Shown: positions 54,135 to 63,277 of the stretch, piece after piece
How positions within the stretch are numbered: the stretch's first letter is position 1
Layout of the letters: every line of letters begins with the position of its first letter
Source of the DNA: CAYVVD01 sp964454975
GTDB taxonomy: Bacteria; Bacteroidota; Ignavibacteria; Kapaibacteriales; UBA2268
DNA length: 64,000 nt
Direction of reading: 5' to 3'
NCBI GenBank assembly: GCA_964454975.1
Contig: CAYVVD010000008.1
Location: 62,001-126,000 of the forward strand
The notes under the pieces: model-generated
What the model was told of the DNA's origin: nothing
The model's input: the letters and a program-made list of their open reading frames with translations, nothing else
Databases searched by the model: none
Made by a program: the position numbers and the translations under genes

Positions 54135-55296
54135 AAAAATACAACAAATAATCAGCCATACTAAATCTTCGCACACAGTTGAGGAAAAAACTTTAAAGGA
54201 TATTACCGGCCATGTGCTTCAACAAGATATTGTCTCTGATATGGATATGCCCCCGTTCGACAAATCAGCCATGGATGGCTATGCATGCTGTAAACAGGAT
54301 ATAGCGAATCCTCTTAAATTAATAGAAGTGATAGCAGCAGGAAGTGTTCCCGTAAATGAGATAAAAGAAAACCAGTGCTCTAAGATTATGACCGGAGCCA
54401 AAGTACCAATCGGGGCCGATTGTGTTTTTATGGTGGAAGATGCTGAAAAAATCGATGAAAATACCGTTCGTTGCATCAACCTAAAAACCAAAACCAACAT
54501 TTGTTACCGGGGCGAAGATTGCAAAAACGGCGATATTTTGCTGCAAAAAGGCCGGATTATAAAATCCGAACATTTGCCAATTATGGCATCGGCAGGATAC
54601 ACCCGGGTAAAAGTAAGTCGAATGCCGACCATTGGATTGATTGTTACAGGCTCCGAACTGGTTGAACCGGATCAAAAGCCCGACAATGGGAAAATACGCA
54701 ATTCCAATGCGATTCAAATATCAGCATTATGCAAAAAAATGAACCTTGAAGTTAAATATTACGGAATAGTTGTTGACGATATCAAGCAACTGAGTACGGT
54801 GTTTAATATGGCAATGAATGAAACCGATGTGATCATGATTACCGGGGGGGCATCTATGGGCGATTATGACCTTGTACCGGAATTGTTGTCAGTTTCGGGG
54901 TTTGAAATAATTTGGGAGCGCACCGGCCTGAAACCGGGAAATCCCATGAGTTTTTCATATAAAAACAACAAATATTGTTTTGGCTTATCCGGGAACCCTG
55001 TATCTTGTATGGTGCAGTTCGAATACCTTGTAAAACCCTTGCTGTACAAGCTGCTGGGAGGTCATTACATTCCTCCGGTAATAAAGGCGGAAATGGCTAT
55101 GGACTTTCATAGGAAAAACTCATCGCGCTTCGGGATAATTCCTGTTTTAATAAACACGCATGGACTTGTTGAGCTGCTGCCTTTTAATGGTTCTGCACAC
55201 CTAAACGCGTTAGCCGGGGCTAATGCCCTGATGGAAGTCGCGACAGGAATTAACGAACTAAAAAAAGGAGAATACGCTTATGTACGATCAATATAA
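54121..55296 (+). CDS. moeA: Molybdopterin molybdenumtransferase MoeA
   Basis: The 391-residue protein has MPPFDKSAMDGYA, IMTGAKVPIGADCVFMVED, GSELVEPDQ, ITGGASMGDYD and the C-terminal VSCMVQFEYLVKP/FFHRKNSSRFG regions of MoeA. It inserts molybdate into adenylylated molybdopterin made by MogA, whose gene (fused to MOSC) is three genes downstream. It overlaps its neighbours on both sides (14 and 17 nt). Confidence 0.92.
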   Translation: MEAFEKIQQIISHTKSSHTVEEKTLKDITGHVLQQDIVSDMDMPPFDKSAMDGYACCKQDIANPLKLIEVIAAGSVPVNEIKENQCSKIMTGAKVPIGADCVFMVEDAEKIDENTVRCINLKTKTNICYRGEDCKNGDILLQKGRIIKSEHLPIMASAGYTRVKVSRMPTIGLIVTGSELVEPDQKPDNGKIRNSNAIQISALCKKMNLEVKYYGIVVDDIKQLSTVFNMAMNETDVIMITGGASMGDYDLVPELLSVSGFEIIWERTGLKPGNPMSFSYKNNKYCFGLSGNPVSCMVQFEYLVKPLLYKLLGGHYIPPVIKAEMAMDFHRKNSSRFGIIPVLINTHGLVELLPFNGSAHLNALAGANALMEVATGINELKKGEYAYVRSI

Positions 55297-56080
55297 CAGA
55301 GAAATCACATACCTGCGCATATCGGTAACCGACCGGTGCAACCTGCGCTGTAACTATTGTATGCCTGAAGAAGGCGTAGTGCTTAAAAAGCATGAGGATT
55401 TATTAAGTTATGAAGAAATTATTGAAGTAATAAAAACCGGTGTTCGGCTGGGTATTAATAAAATACGGCTGACCGGTGGCGAACCGCTTGTCCGTAAAGG
55501 TATTGAAACCCTTGTGTCGAAAATCAATGAAATTGAAGGAATTAAGGATATCGGGCTAACAACCAACGGTATTTTACTTCCTAAATTAGCTGTAAAACTC
55601 AGAGAGGCCGGTTTAAATCGGGTCAATATCAGCCTTGATACACTAAATCCGGAAAAATATCGCAAAATTACCAGAGTAGGATCCTTAGAGCAGGCACTCG
55701 CCGGTATTGAAGCCGCCCAAAACGCGGGCTTTGATCCTATTAAAATAAATTTTGTACGCATAAAAGGCGTCAATGAGGATGATGAAGAAACCGTTAAAGA
55801 ATTCTGCAAACTGCAAAAACTCGAACTCAGGTTTATCCGCCAAATGAACCTCGAAGGCGGTGAATTCTATCCCGTTGAAGGAGGCAATGGCGGATTGTGT
55901 GCTATTTGCAACCGTTTACGCCTAACCGCCGACGGATACATTATTCCTTGCTTGTTTTCAGATTATGGCTACAGCATTAAAGAAACCGGAATAGAGCAAG
56001 CTTTTTATAAAGCACTGAACAAAAAACCTAAAACAGGCAAGGCAGCCCACAAGCATTACTTTTATAATATTGGAGGTTAA
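55280..56080 (+). CDS. moaA: GTP 3',8-cyclase MoaA, short form
   Basis: The 266-residue radical SAM enzyme has the N-terminal cluster in TDRCNLRCNYCMPEE, TGGEPLVRKGIE and VNISLDTL. A second cluster CAICNRLRLTADGYIIPC lies near the end, and it closes with the conserved GG tail (YNIGG). It starts Moco synthesis from GTP. Typical MoaA has about 320-330 residues; here some 60 residues are missing between LRFIRQMN and GLCAICN, although all catalytic groups remain. The stop is separated from moaC by one base. Confidence 0.88.
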   Translation: MYDQYNREITYLRISVTDRCNLRCNYCMPEEGVVLKKHEDLLSYEEIIEVIKTGVRLGINKIRLTGGEPLVRKGIETLVSKINEIEGIKDIGLTTNGILLPKLAVKLREAGLNRVNISLDTLNPEKYRKITRVGSLEQALAGIEAAQNAGFDPIKINFVRIKGVNEDDEETVKEFCKLQKLELRFIRQMNLEGGEFYPVEGGNGGLCAICNRLRLTADGYIIPCLFSDYGYSIKETGIEQAFYKALNKKPKTGKAAHKHYFYNIGG

Positions 56081-56081
56081 G

Positions 56082-56528
56082 ATGGGCAAATTCTCACATA
56101 TTAATGAAAAAGGAAAGGCATCTATGGTAGATGTAAGCCATAAGCCGAATCAGCTAAGAATTGCCAAAGCCACAGGCTTTATCACATTAACAGAAGACAC
56201 CCTGCAATTAATTAAAGAAAATCAACTAAAAAAAGGCGATGTTCTTTCTGTAGCAGAAATTGCAGGAATTCAGGCTGCCAAACAAACACAATTCCTTATT
56301 CCATTGTGCCATAATATTAATCTATCGAAGGTGGAAGTAAACTGTATACTTGATTCCGGAGGGATAAAAGTCAACAGCTTGGCAAAATGCACCGGTCAAA
56401 CTGGCGTTGAAATGGAAGCCCTTGTAGCTGTAAGCTTTGCTTTACTTACGGTTTACGATATGTGCAAAGCCGTGGATAAATCAATGCAGATTAGTGGGGT
56501 GCATTTAGTTTCAAAAGAAAAAGGTTAA
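56082..56528 (+). CDS. moaC: Cyclic pyranopterin monophosphate synthase MoaC
   Basis: ATG at 56082 is preceded by GGAGG (56072-56076). A TTG at 56070 is in the same frame but lies inside that ribosome site. The 148-residue protein has MVDVSHKP, QAAKQTQFLIPLCHNI (the catalytic His in PLCHN), TGVEMEALVAVS and DMCKAVDKSMQI. It completes the conversion started by MoaA. Neither moaD, moaE nor moeB is in this operon. Confidence 0.93.
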   Translation: MGKFSHINEKGKASMVDVSHKPNQLRIAKATGFITLTEDTLQLIKENQLKKGDVLSVAEIAGIQAAKQTQFLIPLCHNINLSKVEVNCILDSGGIKVNSLAKCTGQTGVEMEALVAVSFALLTVYDMCKAVDKSMQISGVHLVSKEKG

Positions 56529-56532
56529 GATT

Positions 56533-57468
56533 ATGATACCAAAGCGTTGTGAGGTTGTTTCAGTTAACATCTCTGAAAAAAAGGGAACTATCAAAAAACC
56601 GGTTGACTACATAGAATTGACCGGCACAGGAGTAATGAAAGATGCACATGCGGGGAAATGGCACAGGCAGGTAAGCATGCTGGCCACAGAAAGTATAAAA
56701 AAAGCAGAGGCAACGGCTAAAACTAAATTTCCGCCGGGCACATTCGCCGAAAACATTACCACACAGGGCATTGAATTGCACAAGGCTGTTGTATTCGATC
56801 GCTTTTTCAATGACAATGTTGCACTTGAGGTAACACAAATAGGGAAAAAATGCCACAATACCTGCGAGATAGGCAAAAAAATTGGTAATTGTATTATGCC
56901 GGTTGAAGGCATATTCGCCAGGGTGATAAAAAAAGGAACTATAAAAGCCGGGGATGTTTTGGAATATACACCTAAGGTGTTTGATATTCGGATAATTACA
57001 CTCAGCGACAGGGCTTCTGCCGGGGAATATGATGATTTAAGCGGGAAGAAAATCATTGAACTTTCCCGAATATGGTTTAAAAATAATAACCTTAATGCAA
57101 AATTCAGCAAAGTAGTTATACCAGATGAGCCTGAGATACTGGAAAAAATATTACTTGAAAAATTTCAAAATCATGCTGATATTGTTTTTACTACAGGAAG
57201 TACGGGCATCGGTGAAAGAGATATAGCCCCGGAGACCATATTGCCGCTACTCGACAAGGAAATTCCCGGTATTATGGATATGATACGTATTAAATACGGC
57301 ATGTCCAGGCCTAATGCATTATTAAGCCGCTCTCTTGCCGGAGTTAAAAACAAAACCCTGGTATTTGCTCTGCCAGGGAGTCCCAAAGCAGTGGCCGAGT
57401 ACCTCGAAGAAATTCATAAAACTTTGTTTCATACTATGCTTATGGTACAAGGAATTAACAAACATTAG
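56533..57468 (+). CDS. MOSC-MogA fusion protein
   Basis: The 311-residue protein has a MOSC domain (about residues 1-145; KDAHAGKWHRQVSML, FAENITTQGIEL, IGKKCHNTCEI with the conserved Cys) and a MogA/MoaB domain (about 150-311; ITLSDRASAGEYDD, TTGSTGIGERDIAPE, LPGSPKAVAEYL). MOSC domains bind sulfur-carrying groups and MogA adenylylates molybdopterin, so one protein may sulfurate or shuttle and activate the pterin. It ends the operon, 4 nt after moaC. Confidence 0.87.
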   Translation: MIPKRCEVVSVNISEKKGTIKKPVDYIELTGTGVMKDAHAGKWHRQVSMLATESIKKAEATAKTKFPPGTFAENITTQGIELHKAVVFDRFFNDNVALEVTQIGKKCHNTCEIGKKIGNCIMPVEGIFARVIKKGTIKAGDVLEYTPKVFDIRIITLSDRASAGEYDDLSGKKIIELSRIWFKNNNLNAKFSKVVIPDEPEILEKILLEKFQNHADIVFTTGSTGIGERDIAPETILPLLDKEIPGIMDMIRIKYGMSRPNALLSRSLAGVKNKTLVFALPGSPKAVAEYLEEIHKTLFHTMLMVQGINKH

Positions 57469-57575
57469 AATGTGTTGTTAAATTAGGTCAACATTGCCTA
57501 TACGCTATGATATTAAATTTTCCTTTTGGCTCTCGCCATTTGGATGAATTTATTTAGCAAAAAACACAGCTTGAA

Positions 57576-58727
57576 TTACAAAAACAGCAGGTATATTAAG
57601 TAGGATGTAATCAGGTACTTATAGAAAGTGCGGCTGCCGAAGTTTTGGGATAGTGTATAGTCTATTATAAATGTAACTCCAAGCGACAACAGCTGTACGC
57701 AAATAGCTATGGGAATAGCATCTAACACCGGCAATGTTTTGGGATTTAGCGTGGCAAGCCCTGGAAAAGCAGAGGTACCATATATGATTACAAGATGCAC
57801 GACGTAAATAACAAGCGCGCGCTTCCCGAACATAGTATAGTAAGGCGCCAATCCTTTTGTAACTGAGTAGAAGTTAGAGACGATGCTAATTATAATAAAT
57901 ACTAACCCGGTTCTCACGAAGAAGTTGCCGGGGTTGTCAATCGGGTAATCAAACATATGATAGTCAACTGCAGGAAAGGCTGTACCCACTGAATAACCGA
58001 GCCCCAGCAAAGCAAGCCCTATGGGAACAGTATAAAATCTAAGGAAATTCAGTCTCTTCTCCTGCTCAATTCGCTGAAGTATAGTTCCAAATCCTACTCC
58101 AAGCAAAAGAAATCCTGTATAAGGGAAGATTGAAAAAAGAGTTCCTTTTTCATAGCTAAGGTATGCGGCGAATATTTCAGGAATATAAGAGAACCAATCA
58201 ATATTCAAAATCACCGGAGAAAGGAATACGATGCTCATTGATGCTGTAAATGCATAAAAACCAAGTGTTTTACTGTTTCGAGTGATTTTGAAAAATACTA
58301 AAGCAATTAAGAGGGACACACCAAATAACTGCAATATATTTACTTTGAAAAAGCTTAACCAGTAACGGTATTCTATAAACGGGAGGTCGTAAATTTTTGC
58401 AGCGGGGAACACAAGCATGTAACCGATCGCAATTAATACCAGGGCTGTCCTGATCCTTTTCTTTGTTGTATCTCTTGAAATCGTCCCGTCTTCCAGGCGT
58501 TTGTTTGCAAATACATGCACAGCGCCGGATACGAACAGGAATACAGGCGCCGTAAGCCCGCGGATAAAGTGCCACACACTCCATGGGAACACAATCGTAT
58601 CGTAGCCGGAAGGATCAGCTATAGCATATATTGTATGCCCCTGTATCATCATGAGCATAGCAAAAACCCTTGCCAAATCGAGCGCCGCCAATCTTTGGGA
58701 TTTTATTCCCGGTGGTGTGAACTTCAT
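57576..58727 (-). CDS. DUF1624-type membrane acetyltransferase (heparan glucosaminide acetyltransferase-like)
   Basis: The 383-residue protein has about ten helices, with the DUF1624 opening RLAALDLARVFAMLMMIQGH, where the His is the acyl carrier in the human enzyme. A second conserved stretch is LFVSGAVHVFANK. Family members acetylate sugars at the membrane using acetyl-CoA. The target is unknown. The gene is downstream of, and on the same strand as, the SRPBCC gene, but the strong terminator at 58752-58797 separates them. Confidence 0.75.
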   Translation of the reverse strand: MKFTPPGIKSQRLAALDLARVFAMLMMIQGHTIYAIADPSGYDTIVFPWSVWHFIRGLTAPVFLFVSGAVHVFANKRLEDGTISRDTTKKRIRTALVLIAIGYMLVFPAAKIYDLPFIEYRYWLSFFKVNILQLFGVSLLIALVFFKITRNSKTLGFYAFTASMSIVFLSPVILNIDWFSYIPEIFAAYLSYEKGTLFSIFPYTGFLLLGVGFGTILQRIEQEKRLNFLRFYTVPIGLALLGLGYSVGTAFPAVDYHMFDYPIDNPGNFFVRTGLVFIIISIVSNFYSVTKGLAPYYTMFGKRALVIYVVHLVIIYGTSAFPGLATLNPKTLPVLDAIPIAICVQLLSLGVTFIIDYTLSQNFGSRTFYKYLITSYLIYLLFL

Positions 58728-58751
58728 TGGGTTGGAATTGGGATTTGTTAA

Positions 58752-58797
58752 TAAAAAGTGTCATACATTACCCGATCCGAGCCGGGATGTATGACAC
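58752..58797 (-). terminator. Strong terminator of the SRPBCC/GyrI-like gene
   Basis: GTGTCATACAT (58758-58768) pairs perfectly with ATGTATGACAC (58787-58797), with an inner CCCG/CGGG stem (58771-58774 with 58783-58786) and two unpaired bases. On the minus strand the hairpin is followed by TTTTTATT. It lies 29 nt after the stop codon. Confidence 0.82.
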
Positions 58798-58825
58798 CTA
58801 TGAAAACCCTTGAATTTGAAAACGA

Positions 58826-59857
58826 TTACTCTTTTTGTTTTATTGGGAAGTAAATATGGGTTTCATATTCCTCCGGCGGAACCTCACCCGGGTCATTTGC
58901 ATAGACCTCCCACAAGAAACCGTTTGTTTCGAGATTATTTCGGTTTAAATATTCCATCATTGCTTTGTAAGCATATTCCGACTCGCTATAAGGTCCGATA
59001 TGAATTGTTTTAATAGCTTTACCTGCATAAGATACGTCCTTTTTAATCCTTCCGGTTGGTGCAACATCAGTTGATTTAACGGGTACGCCTGCACGGAAGT
59101 TCCAGCTCATCGGGTCTTCCGACCACGCCACAGTAACTGACATAGGCATTCCGGCCATCTCAATCTTATTCTGCGCTGTAAAAGCCATTATTTCACCAAA
59201 GGCAGAGCCCATTTTGTTTGCAATCAACGCACTATCCATACCGAAAACCGAATCGGCTATGAAATAGTATGGCGTGCTTTCCACCATCTCTTCAGTGATT
59301 TCATAGTTGGTAATAACATCAGCCGACATAGTTTCAGCAATGTTTTTAATATTTTCAAGGCCCTGATCGAACATTTCGCCAACAGCAGCTTCCATCATCG
59401 GCACCATAATTCTCATCAGGAACGGCATTGTACCTTCCATTGTCCATGTAACATTTGATGCACCTTCGTTTTCTTCGAATTTCCATGTGCCATGACTCGG
59501 ATCGCCATCATCCTCCATAAAATAAAGCTCGGTTTTAATTAAGCTGTTTGGTTGGCTTTCAGCAATTTTTAACCTGCCTATGCCTACCTGTTCGTGTTCG
59601 CTAGTCCATGAATATGAAGCTCCGACTCCTTTAATAATTTCGCCGTATTCCATTTTCATATTAGGGTCGAGTTCGTTCCACGGGGACCACCTCTCCCAGT
59701 TTTTTAAGTCGTTGACAAGTACGAAAGCATTAACAGCAGGGGCATTTATTGTAATAGAGCGTTCTACTTTCATGTCCCCGGGCATAAAAGCATTGATAAT
59801 GAGAAATAATGCGATAAGGGCTACGATGATAATAAGTAAAATCTTCAGGAATTTCAT
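58826..59857 (-). CDS. SRPBCC (START-like) plus GyrI-like domain protein, membrane-anchored
   Basis: The 343-residue protein has an N-terminal membrane helix (residues 4-24), an SRPBCC ligand-binding domain (about 30-180; SITINAPAVNAFVLVNDLKNWERWSPW) and a GyrI-like effector-binding domain (about 195-343; with AGVPVKSTDVAPTGRIK, TIHIGPYSESEYAY, EEYETHIYFPIKQ). The combination occurs in Bacteroidota proteins and probably binds a small hydrophobic ligand; no enzyme activity can be claimed. Confidence 0.82.
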   Translation of the reverse strand: MKFLKILLIIIVALIALFLIINAFMPGDMKVERSITINAPAVNAFVLVNDLKNWERWSPWNELDPNMKMEYGEIIKGVGASYSWTSEHEQVGIGRLKIAESQPNSLIKTELYFMEDDGDPSHGTWKFEENEGASNVTWTMEGTMPFLMRIMVPMMEAAVGEMFDQGLENIKNIAETMSADVITNYEITEEMVESTPYYFIADSVFGMDSALIANKMGSAFGEIMAFTAQNKIEMAGMPMSVTVAWSEDPMSWNFRAGVPVKSTDVAPTGRIKKDVSYAGKAIKTIHIGPYSESEYAYKAMMEYLNRNNLETNGFLWEVYANDPGEVPPEEYETHIYFPIKQKE

Positions 59858-60012
59858 TGATATACCTCAATTAGCCGGACAAATATTTTAGGATATCCAA
59901 TTTATAATTATTTCTCTAATTCACATAGAAAAAATTACAAATTGTTAATGAAATAAGCCCTAAATGTGTAAATTGGAATTTATGTAAAACAATTATCACG
60001 TTATAAAATCTC

Positions 60013-61644
60013 ATGCCTGAAAGAATAAAAATTGCAGAGTTAAATCAGCTTGAAGACCGGAAACCCGCTTATGCTCTCGCAGGAGAAACTGACCTTGTTG
60101 TTATCCGATGGGATGATAATGTATCAGTGTTCGAAGGCCGTTGCCTACATCGCGGAGCATTGCTGGCAGATGGATTTATCGATGCTAACAACCTGATATG
60201 CGGAGTCCATTACTGGGATTTCCGCTATGATACCGGTGTAAGTGAATATAATCACGAGGAAATACTCTATAAATTCCGGGAAATAATTGAAGATGGCGTT
60301 GTATATATTGATAAATCCGAACTCGATAAATACGAACAAGGACATCCGAACCATTTCAACAGGGATGAATACTTAGGCCAGTACCAGCCTACACAACCCG
60401 ACCCCGCAGAGCCTTATAACCATTTCATCGGACAACTGGCAAATTCCGGGTTGAAAAATTTTGGCCCTCACGGCCCGGTCGAAGCGATGGGCGTAAGCCG
60501 TGAAAATCTTCCTAAATGGGACGATATACAAATTCTGCCGGCTCAGCTTGCATTTAAACCTCTACCTGATGATGCTGAAGTTGAAACAGAGGTCATCATC
60601 GGCCCGAAAGCCAAGAAGCCACTGAAACTGAAAATCCCGCTTTTTGTATCCGATATGAGCTTTGGAGCTCTGTCCGAAGAAGCAAAAGTAGCATTATCAC
60701 GAGGAGCTCAGAAGGCCGGCACAGGCATCTGCTCCGGTGAGGGCGGGATGCTGCCCGAAGAACAGCAGGAAAACTCACGTTATTTTTATGAATACGCCAG
60801 CGCAAAATTTGGATTTAAATGGGATTTGCTGAAAAAAGTCCAGGCTTGCCACCTGAAACTGGGGCAGGCTGCCAAAACAGGGACGGGCGGCCATCNNNNN
60901 NNNNNGGGACATAAAAACACAGGTAAAATCAGCAAGGTGAGAGGAATACCGGAAGGTGAGCCGGCTATTTCCCCTTCGACATTTACAGATTTGCATACAA
61001 TTTCCGATTACAGGGAGTTTGTTGAGCAGGTCAGAGATGTGTCCGGCGGAATTCCTGTTGGAGTTAAAATGTCTGCTAATCACATTGAAGAGGACATCGA
61101 TGCTGCGCTTGAGATAGGAATTGATTATATCATCATTGATGGAAGGGGAGGTGGCACCGGAGCCGCTCCATTGATTTTCCGCGATCATATATCAGTTCCG
61201 TCAATCCCGGCGCTTGCCAGAGCGCGAAAGCATCTGAATATGAGAAATGTCAAGAATGTATCATTGATAATTACAGGAGGCTTGCGCCTTGCTCAGGATT
61301 TTATTAAGGCGATGGCTCTTGGCGCCGATGCTATAGCGATTGCTAATTCTGCTATCCAGGCTGTTGGATGCATTGCTATGCGGGCATGCCATACCAATAA
61401 CTGCCCTGTTGGAGTGGCTACACAAAAAGAAAGTCTGAGAAGGAGGCTTGATGTTGAGTTATCAGCTATCAGACTGGAGAATTTCTTTAATGCATCGATT
61501 GAGCTTATGCAGGTTATGGCCCGTGCATGCGGACATGATAAACTATCGAATTTTAATCAACATGATATAACAACATGGAATCGCGATATGGCATACCTTT
61601 CTGGAATAAGCTATGCCGGCGCATCTCCACTTTACGGAGAATAA
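60013..61644 (+). CDS. Rieske-glutamate synthase (GltB central/FMN domain) fusion, with assembly gap
   Basis: The 543-residue protein has an N-terminal Rieske domain (about residues 5-105; CLHRGALL and CGVHYWDF give the two Cys/His pairs). An FMN-binding glutamate synthase barrel follows (about 140-543; SDMSFGALSEEAKVALSRGA, GAQKAGTGICSGEGGM, DGRGGGTGAAP, ITGGLR). A 3Fe-4S motif CIAMRACHTNNCPVG is present. There is no glutaminase domain, so the nitrogen donor is unclear. Ten N (60896-60905) lie in the conserved GGH-GHKNTGK loop. Confidence 0.85.
   Translation: MPERIKIAELNQLEDRKPAYALAGETDLVVIRWDDNVSVFEGRCLHRGALLADGFIDANNLICGVHYWDFRYDTGVSEYNHEEILYKFREIIEDGVVYIDKSELDKYEQGHPNHFNRDEYLGQYQPTQPDPAEPYNHFIGQLANSGLKNFGPHGPVEAMGVSRENLPKWDDIQILPAQLAFKPLPDDAEVETEVIIGPKAKKPLKLKIPLFVSDMSFGALSEEAKVALSRGAQKAGTGICSGEGGMLPEEQQENSRYFYEYASAKFGFKWDLLKKVQACHLKLGQAAKTGTGGHXXXXGHKNTGKISKVRGIPEGEPAISPSTFTDLHTISDYREFVEQVRDVSGGIPVGVKMSANHIEEDIDAALEIGIDYIIIDGRGGGTGAAPLIFRDHISVPSIPALARARKHLNMRNVKNVSLIITGGLRLAQDFIKAMALGADAIAIANSAIQAVGCIAMRACHTNNCPVGVATQKESLRRRLDVELSAIRLENFFNASIELMQVMARACGHDKLSNFNQHDITTWNRDMAYLSGISYAGASPLYGE
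60896..60905. other. Scaffold gap of ten N inside the Rieske-GltB gene
   Basis: The bases are unknown. The family motif GGHLPGHKNTGK fits if only four bases are missing (cNN NNg), so the ten N overstate the gap by six; the frame stays open by chance. Confidence 0.95.
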
Positions 61645-62457
61645 ATGCAATTACCTGAGTTGAAATTATCGGACTGGAGCGAAACAAGAAATTCGCTTCA
61701 AAACGTTGCCAGGCTGCTTGGCAGCATCCGGGGCAGCCTTACTCCAAACCAGCTTCACTGGTACAACCATTCGCTGATTGTAAGAAACGCAGGGCTTTCG
61801 AGCGGGTTAACCGGCGATATTGATTCAAATCCATTTGAACTAACACTTGACGTACGTAACCAGTCGCTAAAGGTCGAAGTCCTGGATTTTATTTTTGAAT
61901 TGCCAATTGCCGGAACAAATACTTCGGAATTGTATTCAGAGATAAAACGGTTATTAAATGGGAAGACAGCAGAATATGAATTGGAAGAGTCATTTTCAGA
62001 AGAAGTTCTTGTGTTGGATCCTGATTATTGCCGGAAATTCATTAACGCTGCATTAATCATCAACCAGGTCATGATGAAGCTGCGATCACTTATTTCAGGG
62101 CGTTCCGGACTTGTGCGATTCTGGCCGCATCACTTTGACCTCGCATTGCTCTGGTTTTCCGGCAACACGGTTGATGGTTATGATGAAAACAACCCCGACT
62201 GGTATTACGAGCAGATGAATTTTGGCTTCTCAACAGGAGATGAATTAATTCCTGAAGCATACTTCTATGCAACTCTATATCCTAACAATCACTCTTTCAG
62301 CGGAATTGATTTGCCGGAGAAGTCTATTATGCATAAAGAGGGCTGGACCGGTGCTGTTTTGAAATATGATGACATCCGGGAAGACATAAATGCACCAGTA
62401 TTAGCTCTAAACTTTTTCAGGGATGTGCATAAGCAGGTATCAGGATTAATTGGTTGA
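61645..62457 (+). CDS. DUF5996-family protein
   Basis: The 270-residue soluble protein matches the DUF5996 pattern: TRNSLQNVARLLGSIRGSL, PNQLHWYNHSL, LDVRNQSLKVEV, RFWPHHFDLALLWF and the final YDDIREDINAP region. Function is unknown. Its ATG directly follows the stop of the Rieske-GltB gene, with no gap, so the two are coupled and possibly work together. Confidence 0.82.
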   Translation: MQLPELKLSDWSETRNSLQNVARLLGSIRGSLTPNQLHWYNHSLIVRNAGLSSGLTGDIDSNPFELTLDVRNQSLKVEVLDFIFELPIAGTNTSELYSEIKRLLNGKTAEYELEESFSEEVLVLDPDYCRKFINAALIINQVMMKLRSLISGRSGLVRFWPHHFDLALLWFSGNTVDGYDENNPDWYYEQMNFGFSTGDELIPEAYFYATLYPNNHSFSGIDLPEKSIMHKEGWTGAVLKYDDIREDINAPVLALNFFRDVHKQVSGLIG

Positions 62458-62532
62458 AGTTATTTAGTGATAAAATTATTATAGGTTCTTTAAGTTGTAA
62501 AATTGTTTGAATTGAATAACAATTAATAAAAT

Positions 62533-62556
62533 TGCCGCCTTCAGAAGAAGACGGCA
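62533..62556. repeat. Hairpin before the siroheme genes
   Basis: TGCCGCCTTC (62533-62542) pairs with GAAGACGGCA (62547-62556), with one C-A mismatch and loop AGAA. There is no T run on the plus strand, so it may be a processing site or a weak terminator for the minus strand. Confidence 0.4.
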
Positions 62557-62626
62557 TTGGCAAGTGCTAAGGTTGAATATAGCAGTTAAGCATACTACGT
62601 TCTAAAATAAACAGGGTTTCGCCGTT

Positions 62627-63277
62627 ATGAATAAAAGTGAAAAATTCTATCCGGTTAACCTGAATTTATCAGGTAAAAAAGTGCTGGTAATCGGCGGTGG
62701 AAATGTTGCTTCGCGCAAAGTGAAGATACTGCTGGAATATAAGGCAGAAATAACAATATTATCACCGAAAATATCGGGAACAATAAAAGAGCTTGCTGAA
62801 TCGGGGCAGATAAAACTGCTTAACAGGACTTTCAGGGATGGCGATATAAAGGGGTTCGACATAGTGTTTTATGCCGCTACAGGAACCAGCCTGGCTAAAA
62901 AAGTAGCTGCTGAAGCAAAGTTAGAAGGAGCTCTGTTAAATTCTGCAGTCAGCCCAAAACTTAGCGACTTTTATCTCCCTGCCAAATTCGAGCGTGGTAG
63001 CCTTACAATCAGTATTTCAAGCGAAGGAAAGGCTCCTTTCTATGTAAAACATATTCGCAAAAGGCTGGAAGAGATATTCACCGAAAGGGAGTCAGTTATT
63101 ATTGACCTGGCAGGCAAGCTAAGAAAGCAGGTGCTTGCATCAGGGCTTAATCGAAGCGAAAAGAGTGATATTTACGAAAAGTTTGTCGAAACAGACTGGA
63201 ACATGATTATCAAACAATATGGCGTTGAAACTGCAGAAGAGTTGATAAACGATTGGATTAAAGAAGCAAAGAAATGA
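62627..63277 (+). CDS. Precorrin-2 dehydrogenase/sirohydrochlorin ferrochelatase (CysG-B/Met8 type)
   Basis: The 216-residue protein has the NAD-binding loop VLVIGGGNVASRKV, VFYAATG, NSAVSPKLSDFYLPA, and SISSEGKAPFYVKHIRKRLEE. Family members oxidise precorrin-2 and insert iron to make siroheme, used by sulfite and nitrite reductases. The gene overlaps the methyltransferase gene by ATGA. Confidence 0.9.
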   Translation: MNKSEKFYPVNLNLSGKKVLVIGGGNVASRKVKILLEYKAEITILSPKISGTIKELAESGQIKLLNRTFRDGDIKGFDIVFYAATGTSLAKKVAAEAKLEGALLNSAVSPKLSDFYLPAKFERGSLTISISSEGKAPFYVKHIRKRLEEIFTERESVIIDLAGKLRKQVLASGLNRSEKSDIYEKFVETDWNMIIKQYGVETAEELINDWIKEAKK

